Program-made: the position numbers and the translations under genes
The notes under the pieces: model-generated
Told to the model about the DNA's origin: nothing
What the model saw: the letters and a program-made list of their open reading frames with translations, nothing else
Database searches by the model: none
Shown here: piece after piece, positions 1 through 9,172 of the stretch
How positions within the stretch are numbered: the stretch's first letter is position 1
Layout of the letters: each line of letters begins with the position of its first letter
From: Sphingomonas sp. LY29
Lineage (GTDB): Bacteria; Pseudomonadota; Alphaproteobacteria; Sphingomonadales; Sphingomonadaceae
Direction: 5' to 3'
NCBI RefSeq assembly: GCF_035593985.1
Contig: NZ_CP141587.1
Span: 434,001-498,000, forward strand
DNA: 64,000 nt

Positions 1-1241
1 GTCCCCGACTTTCGAATGACCAGCCGGCCGCGTCCATCGAGCTCGCGCTCTGCAGTGGCAATCGACGCCTTCACGCCGTCGGTTTCCAGCGGCGTGCCGC
101 CGGCGAAGCGCACGTTCTTGAGCAATTGCGGGACCGGTTCGAAGATATGCAGCACCTCGCTCGCGGGCTTCCCGCTCTCGACCAGCGCCGCCAAGATCTG
201 CAGTCCCGCGACCAGCCCATCACCCGTGGTCGCATGATCGCTGAGGATGATATGCCCGGATTGCTCGCCGCCGACATTGCAGCCGCGCCGCCGCATTTCC
301 TCAAGCACGTAGCGGTCGCCGACCTGCGTCCGGAGCAGCGCAATGCCGTCTTGCTCCAACCGACGCTCCAGTCCCAGGTTCGACATCACCGTCGCCACCA
401 GCGCATCGCCGCGAAGCGTGCCGCGGCGCTTCTGCGTGAGCGCGATCAACCCCATCAACTGGTCGCCGTCGACCATCCGGCCCTTTTCGTCGGCAACGAT
501 CAGACGGTCGGCATCGCCGTCGAGCGCCAGGCCCAGATCGGCGCCCGACGCGACCACCGTTTCGCACAGCACCTGCGGAGAGGTCGAACCGCAGCCGTCG
601 TTGATGTTGGTCCCGTTGGGCTTGGTGCCCAGCGTCACCACCTCCGCGCCCAATTCCCACAACGCGTCGGGCGCGACCTGATAGGCGGCGCCATGCGCGC
701 AGTCGACGACGACCTTCAGCCCGTCCAGACGAAGCTGGTCGGGAAAGGTCGACTTCGCAAAGTGGATATAGCGACCGCGCGCATCCTCGATCCGCTTCGC
801 ACGCCCGATCTTGGAGGCATCGACCAGCCCCGCCGGGACCTCCAGCAGCGCCTCGATCGCCACTTCGTCGGCGTCGCTCAATTTGTACCCGTCGGGGCCG
901 AACAGCTTGATGCCATTGTCGAAGAACGGGTTGTGGCTGGCCGAAATCATCACGCCCAGGTCGGCGCGAAGCTCGCGGGTCAGCATCGCGACCGCCGGAG
1001 TCGGCATCGGTCCGAGCAGGATGACGTCCATGCCCACCGACGTGAAGCCGGCGACCATCGCCGATTCCATCATATAGCCCGACAGGCGCGTGTCCTTGCC
1101 GATCACGACACGGTGGCGGTGATCGCCGCGAAGGAAATGCGCGCCCGCCGCCTGCCCGACCCGCATCGCGGTGTCGGCCGTCATCGGCGCGGTATTGGTG
1201 CGCCCGCGAATCCCGTCAGTACCGAAGAATTTACGTCCCAT
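1..1241 (-). CDS. glmM: phosphoglucosamine mutase GlmM (C-terminus beyond window)
   Basis: GlmM interconverts glucosamine-6-phosphate and glucosamine-1-phosphate in the cytoplasm, supplying UDP-GlcNAc for peptidoglycan and LPS. The N-terminus reads [13 protein letters not shown], the family signature. The phosphoserine loop ([14 protein letters not shown]) lies near residue 100, the metal-binding loop (LALDGDADR) near residue 240, and a sugar-binding GGEQSGH motif near residue 325. About 413 codons are present of a usual 440-450, so only the last part of domain 4 is missing at the window edge. The start is the ATG at 1241. The next gene inward (NnrU-like) is on the same strand and ends 24 bases upstream of this start. 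Confidence 0.95.
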   Translation of the reverse strand, partial: MGRKFFGTDGIRGRTNTAPMTADTAMRVGQAAGAHFLRGDHRHRVVIGKDTRLSGYMMESAMVAGFTSVGMDVILLGPMPTPAVAMLTRELRADLGVMISASHNPFFDNGIKLFGPDGYKLSDADEVAIEALLEVPAGLVDASKIGRAKRIEDARGRYIHFAKSTFPDQLRLDGLKVVVDCAHGAAYQVAPDALWELGAEVVTLGTKPNGTNINDGCGSTSPQVLCETVVASGADLGLALDGDADRLIVADEKGRMVDGDQLMGLIALTQKRRGTLRGDALVATVMSNLGLERRLEQDGIALLRTQVGDRYVLEEMRRRGCNVGGEQSGHIILSDHATTGDGLVAGLQILAALVESGKPASEVLHIFEPVPQLLKNVRFAGGTPLETDGVKASIATAERELDGRGRLVIRKSG

Positions 1242-1265
1242 GTCTCTCGCTTAGCCTGAAAAGGG

Positions 1266-1949
1266 TTAAGCGAAAAAGGCCCATGGCCCGGCCGGACGAT
1301 AACCGAGCGCGCCATGCGCCCAGGTCGCCGCCAGAAACAGCAAAGTCCCGCCAATCACTGCGAAGCCGTCGGGCATCGCCAGCCCGCGTCCGAACGGCAG
1401 GAAACTGGTCCGCCGTTCCCAGTCGCGCCACGGCTCGCCGATCAGCCGTTCTTTCTTCACATCCTGTCCCGCCGCGCCGCCCAGCGCGAGGACCGCGATC
1501 GCGACCGACAGGGTCAGGCTGGGAAGCGTCGGATTGACGATCGCATGCGTCGTCGCCCACGCCGCGAAACCCCACATCATCGGGTGGCGCGTAATCGAGA
1601 AGACGCCACGCGCCGCGCCGATCTCCCTCACCGGTTTGCCCGGTGTCGGGAAGGCCGGATTTCTGCGCAGCGATCCAACGAACAGCATTGAGCCAAACCA
1701 CAGCAGCAGGCTGCCGACGATCCAGCCCACCTGCCCCGCGTTCCACAGCATCGCCGGCGCTTCTTCCGATGCCGGACCGTAGGAACGGCTCATCGCGTAG
1801 ATCAGGGCAAGCGCAACGACCGAGTAGACGCCGGCAAATCCCTTTTCGCCCAGCGCGCCGACCATTGCCGGCCGCAACGGGTGCGACATCAGGAAGTGGG
1901 TGCCGACGAAGGCGGCACTGGCCAGCGCTAGCCAGCCAAGCGCCGTCAC
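1266..1949 (-). CDS. NnrU family membrane protein
   Basis: A 227-residue integral membrane protein with about six hydrophobic segments. The conserved NnrU features are visible: a THFLMSHPLR segment near the N-terminus, a FSITRHPMMWGF motif in the middle and a W-rich C-terminus. NnrU proteins are related to isoprenylcysteine methyltransferase-like membrane proteins and occur near denitrification genes in some bacteria; no such genes are seen here, so its role is unknown. The ATG start overlaps the stop of the upstream amidohydrolase (1946-1949, ATGA), so it is the last gene of the peptide transporter/amidohydrolase operon. Confidence 0.88.
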   Translation of the reverse strand: MTALGWLALASAAFVGTHFLMSHPLRPAMVGALGEKGFAGVYSVVALALIYAMSRSYGPASEEAPAMLWNAGQVGWIVGSLLLWFGSMLFVGSLRRNPAFPTPGKPVREIGAARGVFSITRHPMMWGFAAWATTHAIVNPTLPSLTLSVAIAVLALGGAAGQDVKKERLIGEPWRDWERRTSFLPFGRGLAMPDGFAVIGGTLLFLAATWAHGALGYRPAGPWAFFA

Positions 1950-3337
1950 TTGCGATAGACCTCGGGCAGCACGCCGCGCTCAAGGCTGCGATAGCGGTCA
2001 CGCAGCTTGCTCTGGTGATTCTCCAGTGGCTGGCGAACGCCGTCGATCCACACCGCCTCGGGCGCCGACGCCAGTTCGAGCGGATCGCCCGACCAGATGA
2101 CGACATCGCCGCGTCGTCCGGCCGCCAAGGTGCCGATCTCGCGACCGACCCCGACCGCTTCGGCGGGACGCGACGAGATCATCGCAAACGCCTCGCCCCA
2201 CGACACGCCTGCGGCGCCCGGCACCTTCGACAGGCCGACGAGGTTACCGGCATATTGGCGCTGGTTGCGGACGTAGCGCGTGTCGTTGTCGTCGATCATC
2301 CCGATCGCAACCTTGACCCCGGCGCGCTGCATCCGGCCCACGTTCGACTGGGTCGCGGCAAGCATTTCAAAACTGGCCGGCAAGTCGTTGAGCGCGGATG
2401 CGATCACCCACACGCCCGACGCCGCGATCCGATCGGCGACGGTCCAGCCTTCGCTCACCCCCACCAATGCGATCCGCAGTGACGGGAATTCGCGTCGAAG
2501 GCTGAGGACGTTGAGAATATCGACAGCCCGCTCGACATGGACCAGCAGCAGCTGCCGGCCACGGACAACCGGCACCAGCGCCGCTGCATCGAAGCGGTTG
2601 AGCAGGGCATCGTCACCGCGACGGATGTCGGCGCCCAGCAGGCGCGGATCCTGTTGTTCCTCGTACGGCACGTCGTCGGTCTGCGGCTGCGGATCGCGGG
2701 CACGCCCCGAAATGGTTTCGCCGCCACCGCCAAGGTTGCGTGCCTCGCGAAGTGCGTTGCGGAATAGGACGAACGTCGACGCGCGCGATCCGCCCGCCTT
2801 GGCTGCGCCGCTCTCGCCCATCTCGACGAACTGGAAGGCACGCGCGCGAAGGATCGGGTTCATGTCCGACCCGGTGTCGATCACCGCGCCCTGCCCCCCG
2901 AAGATCGACCGCCCCGCCACCGGCGCCACGATGGCGCGCGTCACGCCGTCGGCGCGGCTGACCGCGATCGTCGAGGCAAGCGGGTTGATCGCCGGGGCGA
3001 CGTCGATCGCGGCGCTGAACGGGCTTCCACCGGTTTCGGTATCGTCCGATCCGTCCGCGCCGAGGTCGACTTCGGCCAGGCCAAGGCGCGAGAAGCCCGC
3101 GACGATCCCCGGGGTCACCCATTTGCCGCTCGCGTCGATCACCTCGGCGTCGGCGGGGACCGCAATGCCCTGCCCGACCGCAGTGACGCGGCCGTTGCGC
3201 ACGATCACCGTCGCGCCCTGCACCGGGTCGCTGCCGTCGCCGGTGGCGACGATGCCGTTGGTGATGGCGACCGTCTGCGCCGCGAGCGGCGAAGCACTGC
3301 CGAGCAATGCGGCGGTGAGGAGAAGGAGGCGGTTCAT
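1946..3337 (-). CDS. amidohydrolase-fold secreted protein lacking the HxH metal motif
   Basis: 463 residues with an Ala-rich signal peptide (cleavage near residue 20, LAA/QT). The amidohydrolase family shape is clear: an N-terminal beta domain, a VTPGIV segment at 75-80, and a C-terminal RRGDVVIWSGDPLE segment typical of imidazolonepropionase-like enzymes. However, the usual PGxxDxHxH metal site is replaced by PGIVAGFSRLG, with Phe82 and Arg84 where the two histidines belong, and the later HG-type ligand is also not seen. It is probably a non-catalytic partner of the intact paralogue immediately upstream, with which it shares an ATGA overlap (3334-3337). I chose ATG 3337 because it yields the signal peptide; a longer in-frame reading reaches 3565 but runs into the upstream gene. 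Confidence 0.85.
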   Translation of the reverse strand: MNRLLLLTAALLGSASPLAAQTVAITNGIVATGDGSDPVQGATVIVRNGRVTAVGQGIAVPADAEVIDASGKWVTPGIVAGFSRLGLAEVDLGADGSDDTETGGSPFSAAIDVAPAINPLASTIAVSRADGVTRAIVAPVAGRSIFGGQGAVIDTGSDMNPILRARAFQFVEMGESGAAKAGGSRASTFVLFRNALREARNLGGGGETISGRARDPQPQTDDVPYEEQQDPRLLGADIRRGDDALLNRFDAAALVPVVRGRQLLLVHVERAVDILNVLSLRREFPSLRIALVGVSEGWTVADRIAASGVWVIASALNDLPASFEMLAATQSNVGRMQRAGVKVAIGMIDDNDTRYVRNQRQYAGNLVGLSKVPGAAGVSWGEAFAMISSRPAEAVGVGREIGTLAAGRRGDVVIWSGDPLELASAPEAVWIDGVRQPLENHQSKLRDRYRSLERGVLPEVYRK

Positions 3338-4740
3338 TTCACGTCTCCTTCGCCGGGCTGGCCAAGCTCGAAATCGGTCACCGGGCGAAGTCGCGGGTTG
3401 GCCGAATCGAACAGCAAGGCGCCGTCGATCCACACCTTGTCGGGGCGCGTGTAGGCGCTGAACGGATTGCCGTTCCACAGCACCACGTCGCCCATCTTGC
3501 CCGCCTTCAGGCTTCCGGTCCGGTCGAAGATGCCGAGCGACTTGGCCGGGTTCGAGCTCAGCCACGTCCAGGCGACCTGTTCGCTGACGTTGATGCCTGC
3601 ACGGCGCCCTGCCGCGATCGCCTTTGCCGCTTCCTGGTTCAGGCGCTGGATCCCGTTGGCGTCATCGCTATGGACGATCGTGCATGCCCCCGCATTGTGG
3701 GTCAGCGCAATATTCTCGTTGATGCCGTCGTAGCTTTCCATCTTGAAGCCGTACCAGTCGGCCCACAGCGCGCCGCAGATGCCGTTGTCGCGCATCAGGT
3801 CGGCGATCTTGTACGCCTCGACCCCATGCTGGAAGCTGGCGATCTTGTAGCCGAACTCCTTGGCGACATCGATCATGATCGCCATTTCGTCGGCGCGGTA
3901 GCAGTGGTTGTGCACCAGGATTTCGCCGTCGAGCACCCCGCGGAGCGTTTCCATGGCAAGATCGCGCTCGGGCATTGCGCCGCCGTCGCGCTCATATTTG
4001 TCCCACTTGCCATCATAGGCCTTGGCCTGGATCCACGTCTCGCGGACATAGGCGATGTTGCCCATCCGGGTCTGCGGCATCTGACCCTTCGACCCATAGA
4101 CGCGCTTCGGGTTTTCGCCGCACGCCATCTTCAGGCCGTAGGGAGCACCGGGGAACTTCATTCCCTGCACCGTCCGCGCGGGCACGTTCTTCAGCACGAC
4201 CGAGCGACCGCCGAAGAGGTTGGCCGATCCGGGTAGAACCTGGAGCGCAGTCACGCCGCCATTGGCGAGCGCCCGCGTAAAGCCGGGGTCCTGCGGCCAT
4301 ACGCTATGCTCGGCCCACACTTCGGGCCGCGCCGGACTCGTCGCCTCGTTGCCGTCGCTGTGCGATTGGGTGCCGGGCGACGGATAGTCGCCAAGGTGGC
4401 TGTGCACGTCGATGATGCCGGGCGTGACGTAGCGGCCCTGTGCCTCGATCGTGATCGCGCCCGCAGGTGCCACCAGTTCGGGTCCGCCGACCGCCTCGAC
4501 CTTGCCACCGGCAATCAGGACCGAGCCGTTCTCGATCCGTCCGCCCTCGCCGTCGAGCACGGTCGCGCCGCGGATCAGCGTCGGCGCGCCCGGATAGGCG
4601 GCGTAGGTCGAAGGATATGGGTCCGCGTTGATGCGGATGCCGGGTGACTTGGGACCGCTATCGGTCGCGCATCCCCCGACGAGAGCGGCGGCAAGGACCG
4701 CCGCTCCAAGGAGGGGGGTCCTCGCCGCCGCGCGCATCAT
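3334..4740 (-). CDS. amidohydrolase lipoprotein (imidazolonepropionase-like)
   Basis: 468 residues. The N-terminus has a lipoprotein signal with lipobox VGGC (Cys24), so the enzyme is expected to be anchored on the periplasmic side. Metal-binding motifs are intact: HSH at 113-115, HNH in the LVHNHCYRADEM segment, QHG, and a C-terminal HSDDANG. Family members cleave cyclic amides or the C-terminal peptide bond of dipeptides (prolidase-like). The exact substrate cannot be read, but the neighbouring POT transporter suggests peptides. The start ATG at 4740 overlaps the transporter stop (ATGA, 4737-4740); a second ATG follows at 4737. Confidence 0.88.
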   Translation of the reverse strand: MMRAAARTPLLGAAVLAAALVGGCATDSGPKSPGIRINADPYPSTYAAYPGAPTLIRGATVLDGEGGRIENGSVLIAGGKVEAVGGPELVAPAGAITIEAQGRYVTPGIIDVHSHLGDYPSPGTQSHSDGNEATSPARPEVWAEHSVWPQDPGFTRALANGGVTALQVLPGSANLFGGRSVVLKNVPARTVQGMKFPGAPYGLKMACGENPKRVYGSKGQMPQTRMGNIAYVRETWIQAKAYDGKWDKYERDGGAMPERDLAMETLRGVLDGEILVHNHCYRADEMAIMIDVAKEFGYKIASFQHGVEAYKIADLMRDNGICGALWADWYGFKMESYDGINENIALTHNAGACTIVHSDDANGIQRLNQEAAKAIAAGRRAGINVSEQVAWTWLSSNPAKSLGIFDRTGSLKAGKMGDVVLWNGNPFSAYTRPDKVWIDGALLFDSANPRLRPVTDFELGQPGEGDVK

Positions 4741-6365
4741 GCGCGGGTCTCGCGGTCGAGGTTGGTCGCACCGGCAGCCTGCGGCTCGCCGATTTCCTGC
4801 TTGCCGGCAAGATCGTCGCGATCCTGCAGCGTGTCGAGGTGCATCCACTTCTTCACGATCGGCGACAGCAGCAGCACGACGACGGCAATGCCGATCGTGA
4901 TCCAGCCAAACAGCTCGTACACGTCGAGCAGGCCCTGCTTGCTCATTTCGCCGTCATGGCCGCCGGTGGCTTCACCGATCTTGCCGGCGACGAAGTTGCC
5001 GACCGCGGTCATGTAGAACCAGGCACCCATGATCAGCGACGCCATGAAGCTCGGCGCCAGCCGGTTCATCGCGCTGAGGCCGACCGGCGACAGGCACAGC
5101 TCGCCGGTGGTGGCGAACAGGTAATAGAGGAACACGAAGATGACCGGGGTCATCGCTTCGATCCCGACCGCCGACGCGCCCCACACGAGGACGAGGTTGG
5201 CAAGGCCGACCTGCGCAAGCGCGAGGCCGAACTTGGCCGGAGCCGACGGCTCCATATTGCGCTTGCCCAGCCACACCCACAGGCCTGCGAAGATCGGGGC
5301 GAGCAGGATGATGTAGATCGGGTTGATCGACTGGAAGATCGACGCCGGGACGCCGCCGCGATCGACGAAGCGGTCGGTGTAGAGGTTCATCGAACCGCCT
5401 GCCTGCTCGAACAGGCCCCAAAAGATCGGGTTGAGCGCGATCAGGAACAGGATTGCGAAGATCCGCTCGCGCGGTTCCTTGTCGAGCTTGAACGCTTGGA
5501 ACAGCACGTAACCGAGCAGGCCGACGCCCGAAATGATCAGCAGCGTCTGGATGACGTCCTGATACTGGACGAGGCCCCAGATCACTGCGACCGCGGCGAC
5601 GCCGATGCCGTAAAGCGTGAACTCTTTGCTCTTCGACAGCGGCCCGGGCGCTTCGCCCGCGCCGTTGAGCGCCTTCTTGCCGAGCACGAAGACGACGAGA
5701 CCGGCGAGCATGCCAATGCCGGCAAGTCCGAAGCCGTAGCCCCAGCCCAGCGTCTCGCCGAGATAGCCGACGAGGATCGTGCCGAGCGCGGCGCCGACGT
5801 TAATGCCCATGTAGAAAACGGTGTAGGCACCGTCGCGGCGAATGTCGGTCAGCTTGTAGAGCTGCCCCACCATCACCGAGATGTTGGCCTTCAGGAAGCC
5901 CGAGCCGACGATGATGAATGCCAGCGCGAGCCAGAAGACGTTGATGGTCGGGTCGCTCTGCCCGCCGACGCCTTCGACCGCCATCAGGCTGTGTCCGGCC
6001 GCCAGCAGCAGGCCGCCGAACAGCACCGCCTTGCGCTGCCCCAGGTAACGATCGGCCAGATAGCCGCCGAGCACCGGGGTGATGTACACCAGGCTGGTGT
6101 AGGCACCGTAGATCAAATTCGCCTTGTCGTCGGCGAACAGCCAGTGCTTGGTCAGGTAGAAGATCAGCAGCGCGCGCATGCCGTAGTAGGAGAAACGCTC
6201 CCACATTTCGGCGAAGAACAGCATGTACAGGCCCTTAGGGTGGCCCACGAATTCGGGTTCTTGCTGGATGGCGATCTTGCCACCGATCGCAAGGAAGATG
6301 CCGAGAACGACGACCGCGATTGCCGCGATCCAGTCGCCTTCGACCCAGACTGCCATATCCTTCAT
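4737..6365 (-). CDS. POT/PTR2 family proton-dependent di/tripeptide transporter
   Basis: 542 residues with 12-14 predicted membrane segments. The POT signature EMWERFSYYGMRALL is at about residues 53-67 and includes the ExxERFxYY proton-coupling motif. A second family motif (conserved FYMGINVGAALG) lies further on. It should import small peptides with protons across the inner membrane. It is the first gene of a four-gene minus-strand operon with two periplasmic amidohydrolases and an NnrU protein, each joined by a 4-base overlap. The C-terminus is polar and cytoplasmic. Confidence 0.93.
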   Translation of the reverse strand: MKDMAVWVEGDWIAAIAVVVLGIFLAIGGKIAIQQEPEFVGHPKGLYMLFFAEMWERFSYYGMRALLIFYLTKHWLFADDKANLIYGAYTSLVYITPVLGGYLADRYLGQRKAVLFGGLLLAAGHSLMAVEGVGGQSDPTINVFWLALAFIIVGSGFLKANISVMVGQLYKLTDIRRDGAYTVFYMGINVGAALGTILVGYLGETLGWGYGFGLAGIGMLAGLVVFVLGKKALNGAGEAPGPLSKSKEFTLYGIGVAAVAVIWGLVQYQDVIQTLLIISGVGLLGYVLFQAFKLDKEPRERIFAILFLIALNPIFWGLFEQAGGSMNLYTDRFVDRGGVPASIFQSINPIYIILLAPIFAGLWVWLGKRNMEPSAPAKFGLALAQVGLANLVLVWGASAVGIEAMTPVIFVFLYYLFATTGELCLSPVGLSAMNRLAPSFMASLIMGAWFYMTAVGNFVAGKIGEATGGHDGEMSKQGLLDVYELFGWITIGIAVVVLLLSPIVKKWMHLDTLQDRDDLAGKQEIGEPQAAGATNLDRETRA

Positions 6366-6496
6366 TCGGCTACTCCGCCCTGTGGTGGCGCGCCTCGTGT
6401 CGGGCGCACCTGTTATGATTGCGGCGGCACCCTAACGGCAGAATCGCCCATGTGAAGCCGATTGTTGCGAACCGGTTGCAGGCTTAAGGGGTGTGC
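6366..6496. promoter_or_regulatory. divergent intergenic region (POT operon / nitroreductase)
   Basis: About 130 bases separate the minus-strand peptide transporter operon from the plus-strand nitroreductase, so promoters for both are expected here. The ribosome-binding site of the nitroreductase, AAGGGG at 6486-6491, is 5 nt before its ATG. I see no clear palindromic operator or terminator. Confidence 0.4.
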
Positions 6497-7087
6497 ATGT
6501 TGCTCAACGACCGCTCGTCCGCCCTCTCGCTTCTCGCCACCCGCCGCTCGGGCCGCCCGCGTGAGATGGTCGCGCCCGGCCCCTCACCCGACCAGCTCGA
6601 CCAGATTCTGACCATCGCGTCGCGCACGCCCGACCATGGAAAGCTCACCCCGTGGCGGTTCGTGATCGTCTCCGCCGAACAGCGCGCGGCGCTTGCCAAG
6701 CTTCTTGCGGCCGCCCTCCCCGAATCCGACCCCGCCGCCGGCGACGCTCATTTCGCCAAGGCCGCCCAGTTCGCGCACCAGGCGCCGACCCTCGTCGTTC
6801 TGCTGTCCTGCCCGATCGAGGGACATAAGATTCCCGTATGGGAACAGCGGCTGTCGTGCGGGGCGGTCGGCATGAACCTCCTCCACGGCGCACATGCGCT
6901 CGGCTTTGTTGGCAGCTGGATCACCGGCTGGGCCGCCTATTCGGCGCGAGTCCGTAATGCCTTCTGCCGGCCCGGCGAGGAAGTTGCCGGCTTCTTCTTC
7001 TTCGGTTCGCCCGGCGCGCCGCTCGAAGAGCGTCCGCGCCCGGCACTTTCCTCGATCGCGAGCAACTGGACCCCGCCTCAGGGTTGA
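6497..7087 (+). CDS. nitroreductase family protein (YdjA-like)
   Basis: 196 residues, close to the size of E. coli YdjA. Family features are RRSGRPREM near the N-terminus (FMN phosphate contact), ASRTPDHGKLTPWRF (FMN-binding loop), and the C-terminal FFFFGSPG segment. These enzymes use FMN and NAD(P)H and act as dimers; the natural substrate is not evident. ATG 6497 is preferred because AAGGGG lies 5 nt upstream; an in-frame GTG at 6491 would overlap that ribosome-binding site. Confidence 0.88.
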   Translation: MLLNDRSSALSLLATRRSGRPREMVAPGPSPDQLDQILTIASRTPDHGKLTPWRFVIVSAEQRAALAKLLAAALPESDPAAGDAHFAKAAQFAHQAPTLVVLLSCPIEGHKIPVWEQRLSCGAVGMNLLHGAHALGFVGSWITGWAAYSARVRNAFCRPGEEVAGFFFFGSPGAPLEERPRPALSSIASNWTPPQG

Positions 7088-7100
7088 ACTTTATCCGCCT

Positions 7101-7118
7101 TGCTGTATTGTTACAGCA
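7101..7118. promoter_or_regulatory. GntR (YtrA-type) operator overlapping the start codon
   Basis: TGCTGTA-TTGT-TACAGCA is a perfect 7-bp inverted repeat with a 4-nt spacer. Its last base is the A of the start codon at 7118. The core TGTA-N4-TACA resembles operators of the YtrA branch of GntR regulators, so autoregulation by the gene that follows is likely. A possible -35 (TTGAAC, 7084-7089) and -10 (TATTGT, 7106-7111) with a 16-nt spacer also overlap it. Confidence 0.65.
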
Positions 7119-7468
7119 TGACGCTCGGAGTGCCCCACGAAAAGCCGGTTTACGTTCGCCTCCGCGACGTGATTGCCGATTCCATCCTTGCCGGCCGCTA
7201 TGGCGACGGCGACCCGTTGCCCTCGGTCCGCGCCTTCGCCGCCGAACAGGGCGCCAACCCGCTCACCGTCGCGAAAGCCTATCAGGGCTTTCAGGACGAA
7301 GGACTGATCGAGGTGAAGCGCGGCGTCGGCATGTTCGTCGCCACGGGTGCGCAGGCACGGCTTCGCCACGCGCAGCGCGATTCCTTCATCAAGAGCGAGT
7401 GGCCCGAGATCCGCGACCGCATGGCGCGGCTCGGAATCGATCCCGCCGACTTGCTCGCGAGCGCTTAA
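7118..7468 (+). CDS. GntR family transcriptional regulator, YtrA subfamily
   Basis: 116 residues: an N-terminal winged helix (PVYVRLRDVIADSILAG; DPLPSVRAFAAEQGANPLTVAKAYQ; DEGLIEVKRGVGMFV) followed by only about 35 further residues, the short effector region of the YtrA subfamily. Such regulators usually control an adjacent ABC transporter, but none is present here. The ATG at 7118 has no Shine-Dalgarno sequence and lies about 7 nt after a plausible -10, so the mRNA may be leaderless. The gene ends in a 4-bp TTAA overlap with the convergent acyl-CoA dehydrogenase. Confidence 0.9.
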   Translation: MTLGVPHEKPVYVRLRDVIADSILAGRYGDGDPLPSVRAFAAEQGANPLTVAKAYQGFQDEGLIEVKRGVGMFVATGAQARLRHAQRDSFIKSEWPEIRDRMARLGIDPADLLASA

Positions 7469-9123
7469 GCGAGCGCTTCGGCGGGCACCGAGTAGAGCAG
7501 CGCCGCGCCTTCCTCCGCCGCAGCCGCCAGGCCGATCGCCTCGGGCACGACCACCGCCAGAAAATAGCCCGCCGCCGCCTTGGTCCGCTCGTCGGCACCC
7601 TCATCCAGCGACAGCCGCTCGACCAGCCATCCGGCGACCAGCACCGACGTCATCGTCAGGAACGGATAGCTTCCCGCCAGCCGATCGTCCGGTGCCGATG
7701 CGCGCAATGTCGCCGCCGCCACTTCGACTGCGTCGGACAGCGCGATGAGCCGTACGTCGCGCGTGTCGGCGCGAACGTCGGCAATCACCGAATCGAATGC
7801 CAGGCCGCCGTCCAGGTCAAGCTTGCGCCCGACCAGGTCCGCCGCCTGAATGCCGTTGGTCCCTTCGTAAATCGGCGCGATCCGCGCGTCGCGCAGGTGT
7901 TGCGCCGCGCCGGTCTCCTCGATGAAGCCCATGCCGCCGTGCACCTGAATGCCCAGACTGGCGACCTCACAGCCAACGTCGGTCCCCCACGCCTTGGCAA
8001 GCGGAGTCATGATTTCCGCGCGAAGCTTCGATGCCGGGTCTCCGCGCGCGCCACGATCGACCTCGCCGAACGCATAATAAACCAGCGCGCGCGCCGCCGT
8101 CGTGAGGCTGCGCATCCGAAGCAGCATTCGACGAACGTCGGGGTGATCGGCGATCGCGACGGGCAGGCGATTGCGCTGCCCCTGCTTGCGCTCGATCGCA
8201 TACGCCACCGCGCGCTGCGTGGCGCGCTCGGCGATGCCAACGCCCTGGAGTCCGACATTCAGCCGCGCATTGTTCATCATCGTGAACATCGCGCGCATCC
8301 CGCCCATTTCGGGCCCGACCAGCCAGCCGATCGCCCCGCCATGGTCGCCATAGCTCATCACGCACGTCGGCGACGCGTGAATGCCAAGCTTATGCTCGAT
8401 CGACACGCAGCGAACGTCGTTCGGCGTTCCGTCGGGAAGCACCTTTGGCACCAGGAACAGCGAGATCCCGCGCGTTCCCTCGGGCGCATCAGGCGTCCGC
8501 GCGAGCACGAGGTGGACGATCTGCTCGGCCAGGTCATGCTCGCCGTAGGTGATGTAGATCTTGGTCCCGCTCACCCGCCACGATCCGTCGCCGACCGGTT
8601 CGGCCTTCGATCGAAGCGCGCCGACGTCGCTTCCCGCTTGTGGCTCGGTCAGGTTCATCGTCGCGGGCCATTCGCCGCTGACGATCTTGGGCAGATAGTC
8701 GCGCTTCAACTCCTCCGATCCGTGCTGCTCCAGCGCTTCGATTGCGCCCATCGACAACATCGGCAGCAAGGCGAAGCCGAGGTTCGCGGCGTTGAGGTTC
8801 TCCATCAGCGCCGCGGCCAGCGCGAACGGCAGCGCCTGCCCGCCTGCATCCTCGGGAGCCGACAGCGTCATCCAGCCCCCCTCGACGAAAGCGCGATAGG
8901 CAGCGTGGAAACCTTCGGGCATCCGAACGACGCCGTTGTCCCAGCGAGCGCCGACCGTGTCGCCGATCCGGTCGAGCGGCGCGAACTCGCCTTCGGCCAA
9001 CGCCGCCGCGCCTTCCAGCACCGCCTCGATCATGTCGGCCTCGGGCGCACCTTCGATCTCGCCGATCCGCACCGCCGTGTTGAGGGCGAGCCGCTGGTCG
9101 CGGATGGGGGCGGTGAAGCTCAT
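7465..9123 (-). CDS. acyl-CoA dehydrogenase, large C-terminally extended form
   Basis: 552 residues, longer than the usual 380. FAD/substrate motifs are seen in order: MNLTEPQAGSDVG near residue 155, WRVSGTKIYIT near 185, NVGLQGVGIAERA near 290, and GIQVHGGMGFIEE near 395. The catalytic base is the Glu in APIYEGTNGIQ. A C-terminal helical extension of about 120 residues places it with the ACAD subgroup that includes 3-methylmercaptopropionyl-CoA dehydrogenase-like (DmdC) enzymes; substrate not determined. It is transcribed divergently from the TsaC gene, with 49 bases between the starts. Confidence 0.9.
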   Translation of the reverse strand: MSFTAPIRDQRLALNTAVRIGEIEGAPEADMIEAVLEGAAALAEGEFAPLDRIGDTVGARWDNGVVRMPEGFHAAYRAFVEGGWMTLSAPEDAGGQALPFALAAALMENLNAANLGFALLPMLSMGAIEALEQHGSEELKRDYLPKIVSGEWPATMNLTEPQAGSDVGALRSKAEPVGDGSWRVSGTKIYITYGEHDLAEQIVHLVLARTPDAPEGTRGISLFLVPKVLPDGTPNDVRCVSIEHKLGIHASPTCVMSYGDHGGAIGWLVGPEMGGMRAMFTMMNNARLNVGLQGVGIAERATQRAVAYAIERKQGQRNRLPVAIADHPDVRRMLLRMRSLTTAARALVYYAFGEVDRGARGDPASKLRAEIMTPLAKAWGTDVGCEVASLGIQVHGGMGFIEETGAAQHLRDARIAPIYEGTNGIQAADLVGRKLDLDGGLAFDSVIADVRADTRDVRLIALSDAVEVAAATLRASAPDDRLAGSYPFLTMTSVLVAGWLVERLSLDEGADERTKAAAGYFLAVVVPEAIGLAAAAEEGAALLYSVPAEALA

Positions 9124-9172
9124 GGGGCGTTCGTCCTTGCTGAAGTGTGGTCCGCGCTATAGCGGGCGGACC

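Noticed and set aside
126-1259. 377-codon plus-strand open frame
   Set aside because: It lies antisense to glmM, whose motifs are unmistakable; its His/Arg-rich composition is typical of antisense frames in GC-rich DNA.
4644-6455. 603-codon plus-strand open frame
   Set aside because: Antisense to the POT transporter; Asp/Glu/Arg-rich without any domain.
7084-9162. 692-codon plus-strand open frame
   Set aside because: Antisense to the acyl-CoA dehydrogenase; Arg/His-rich and without motifs.
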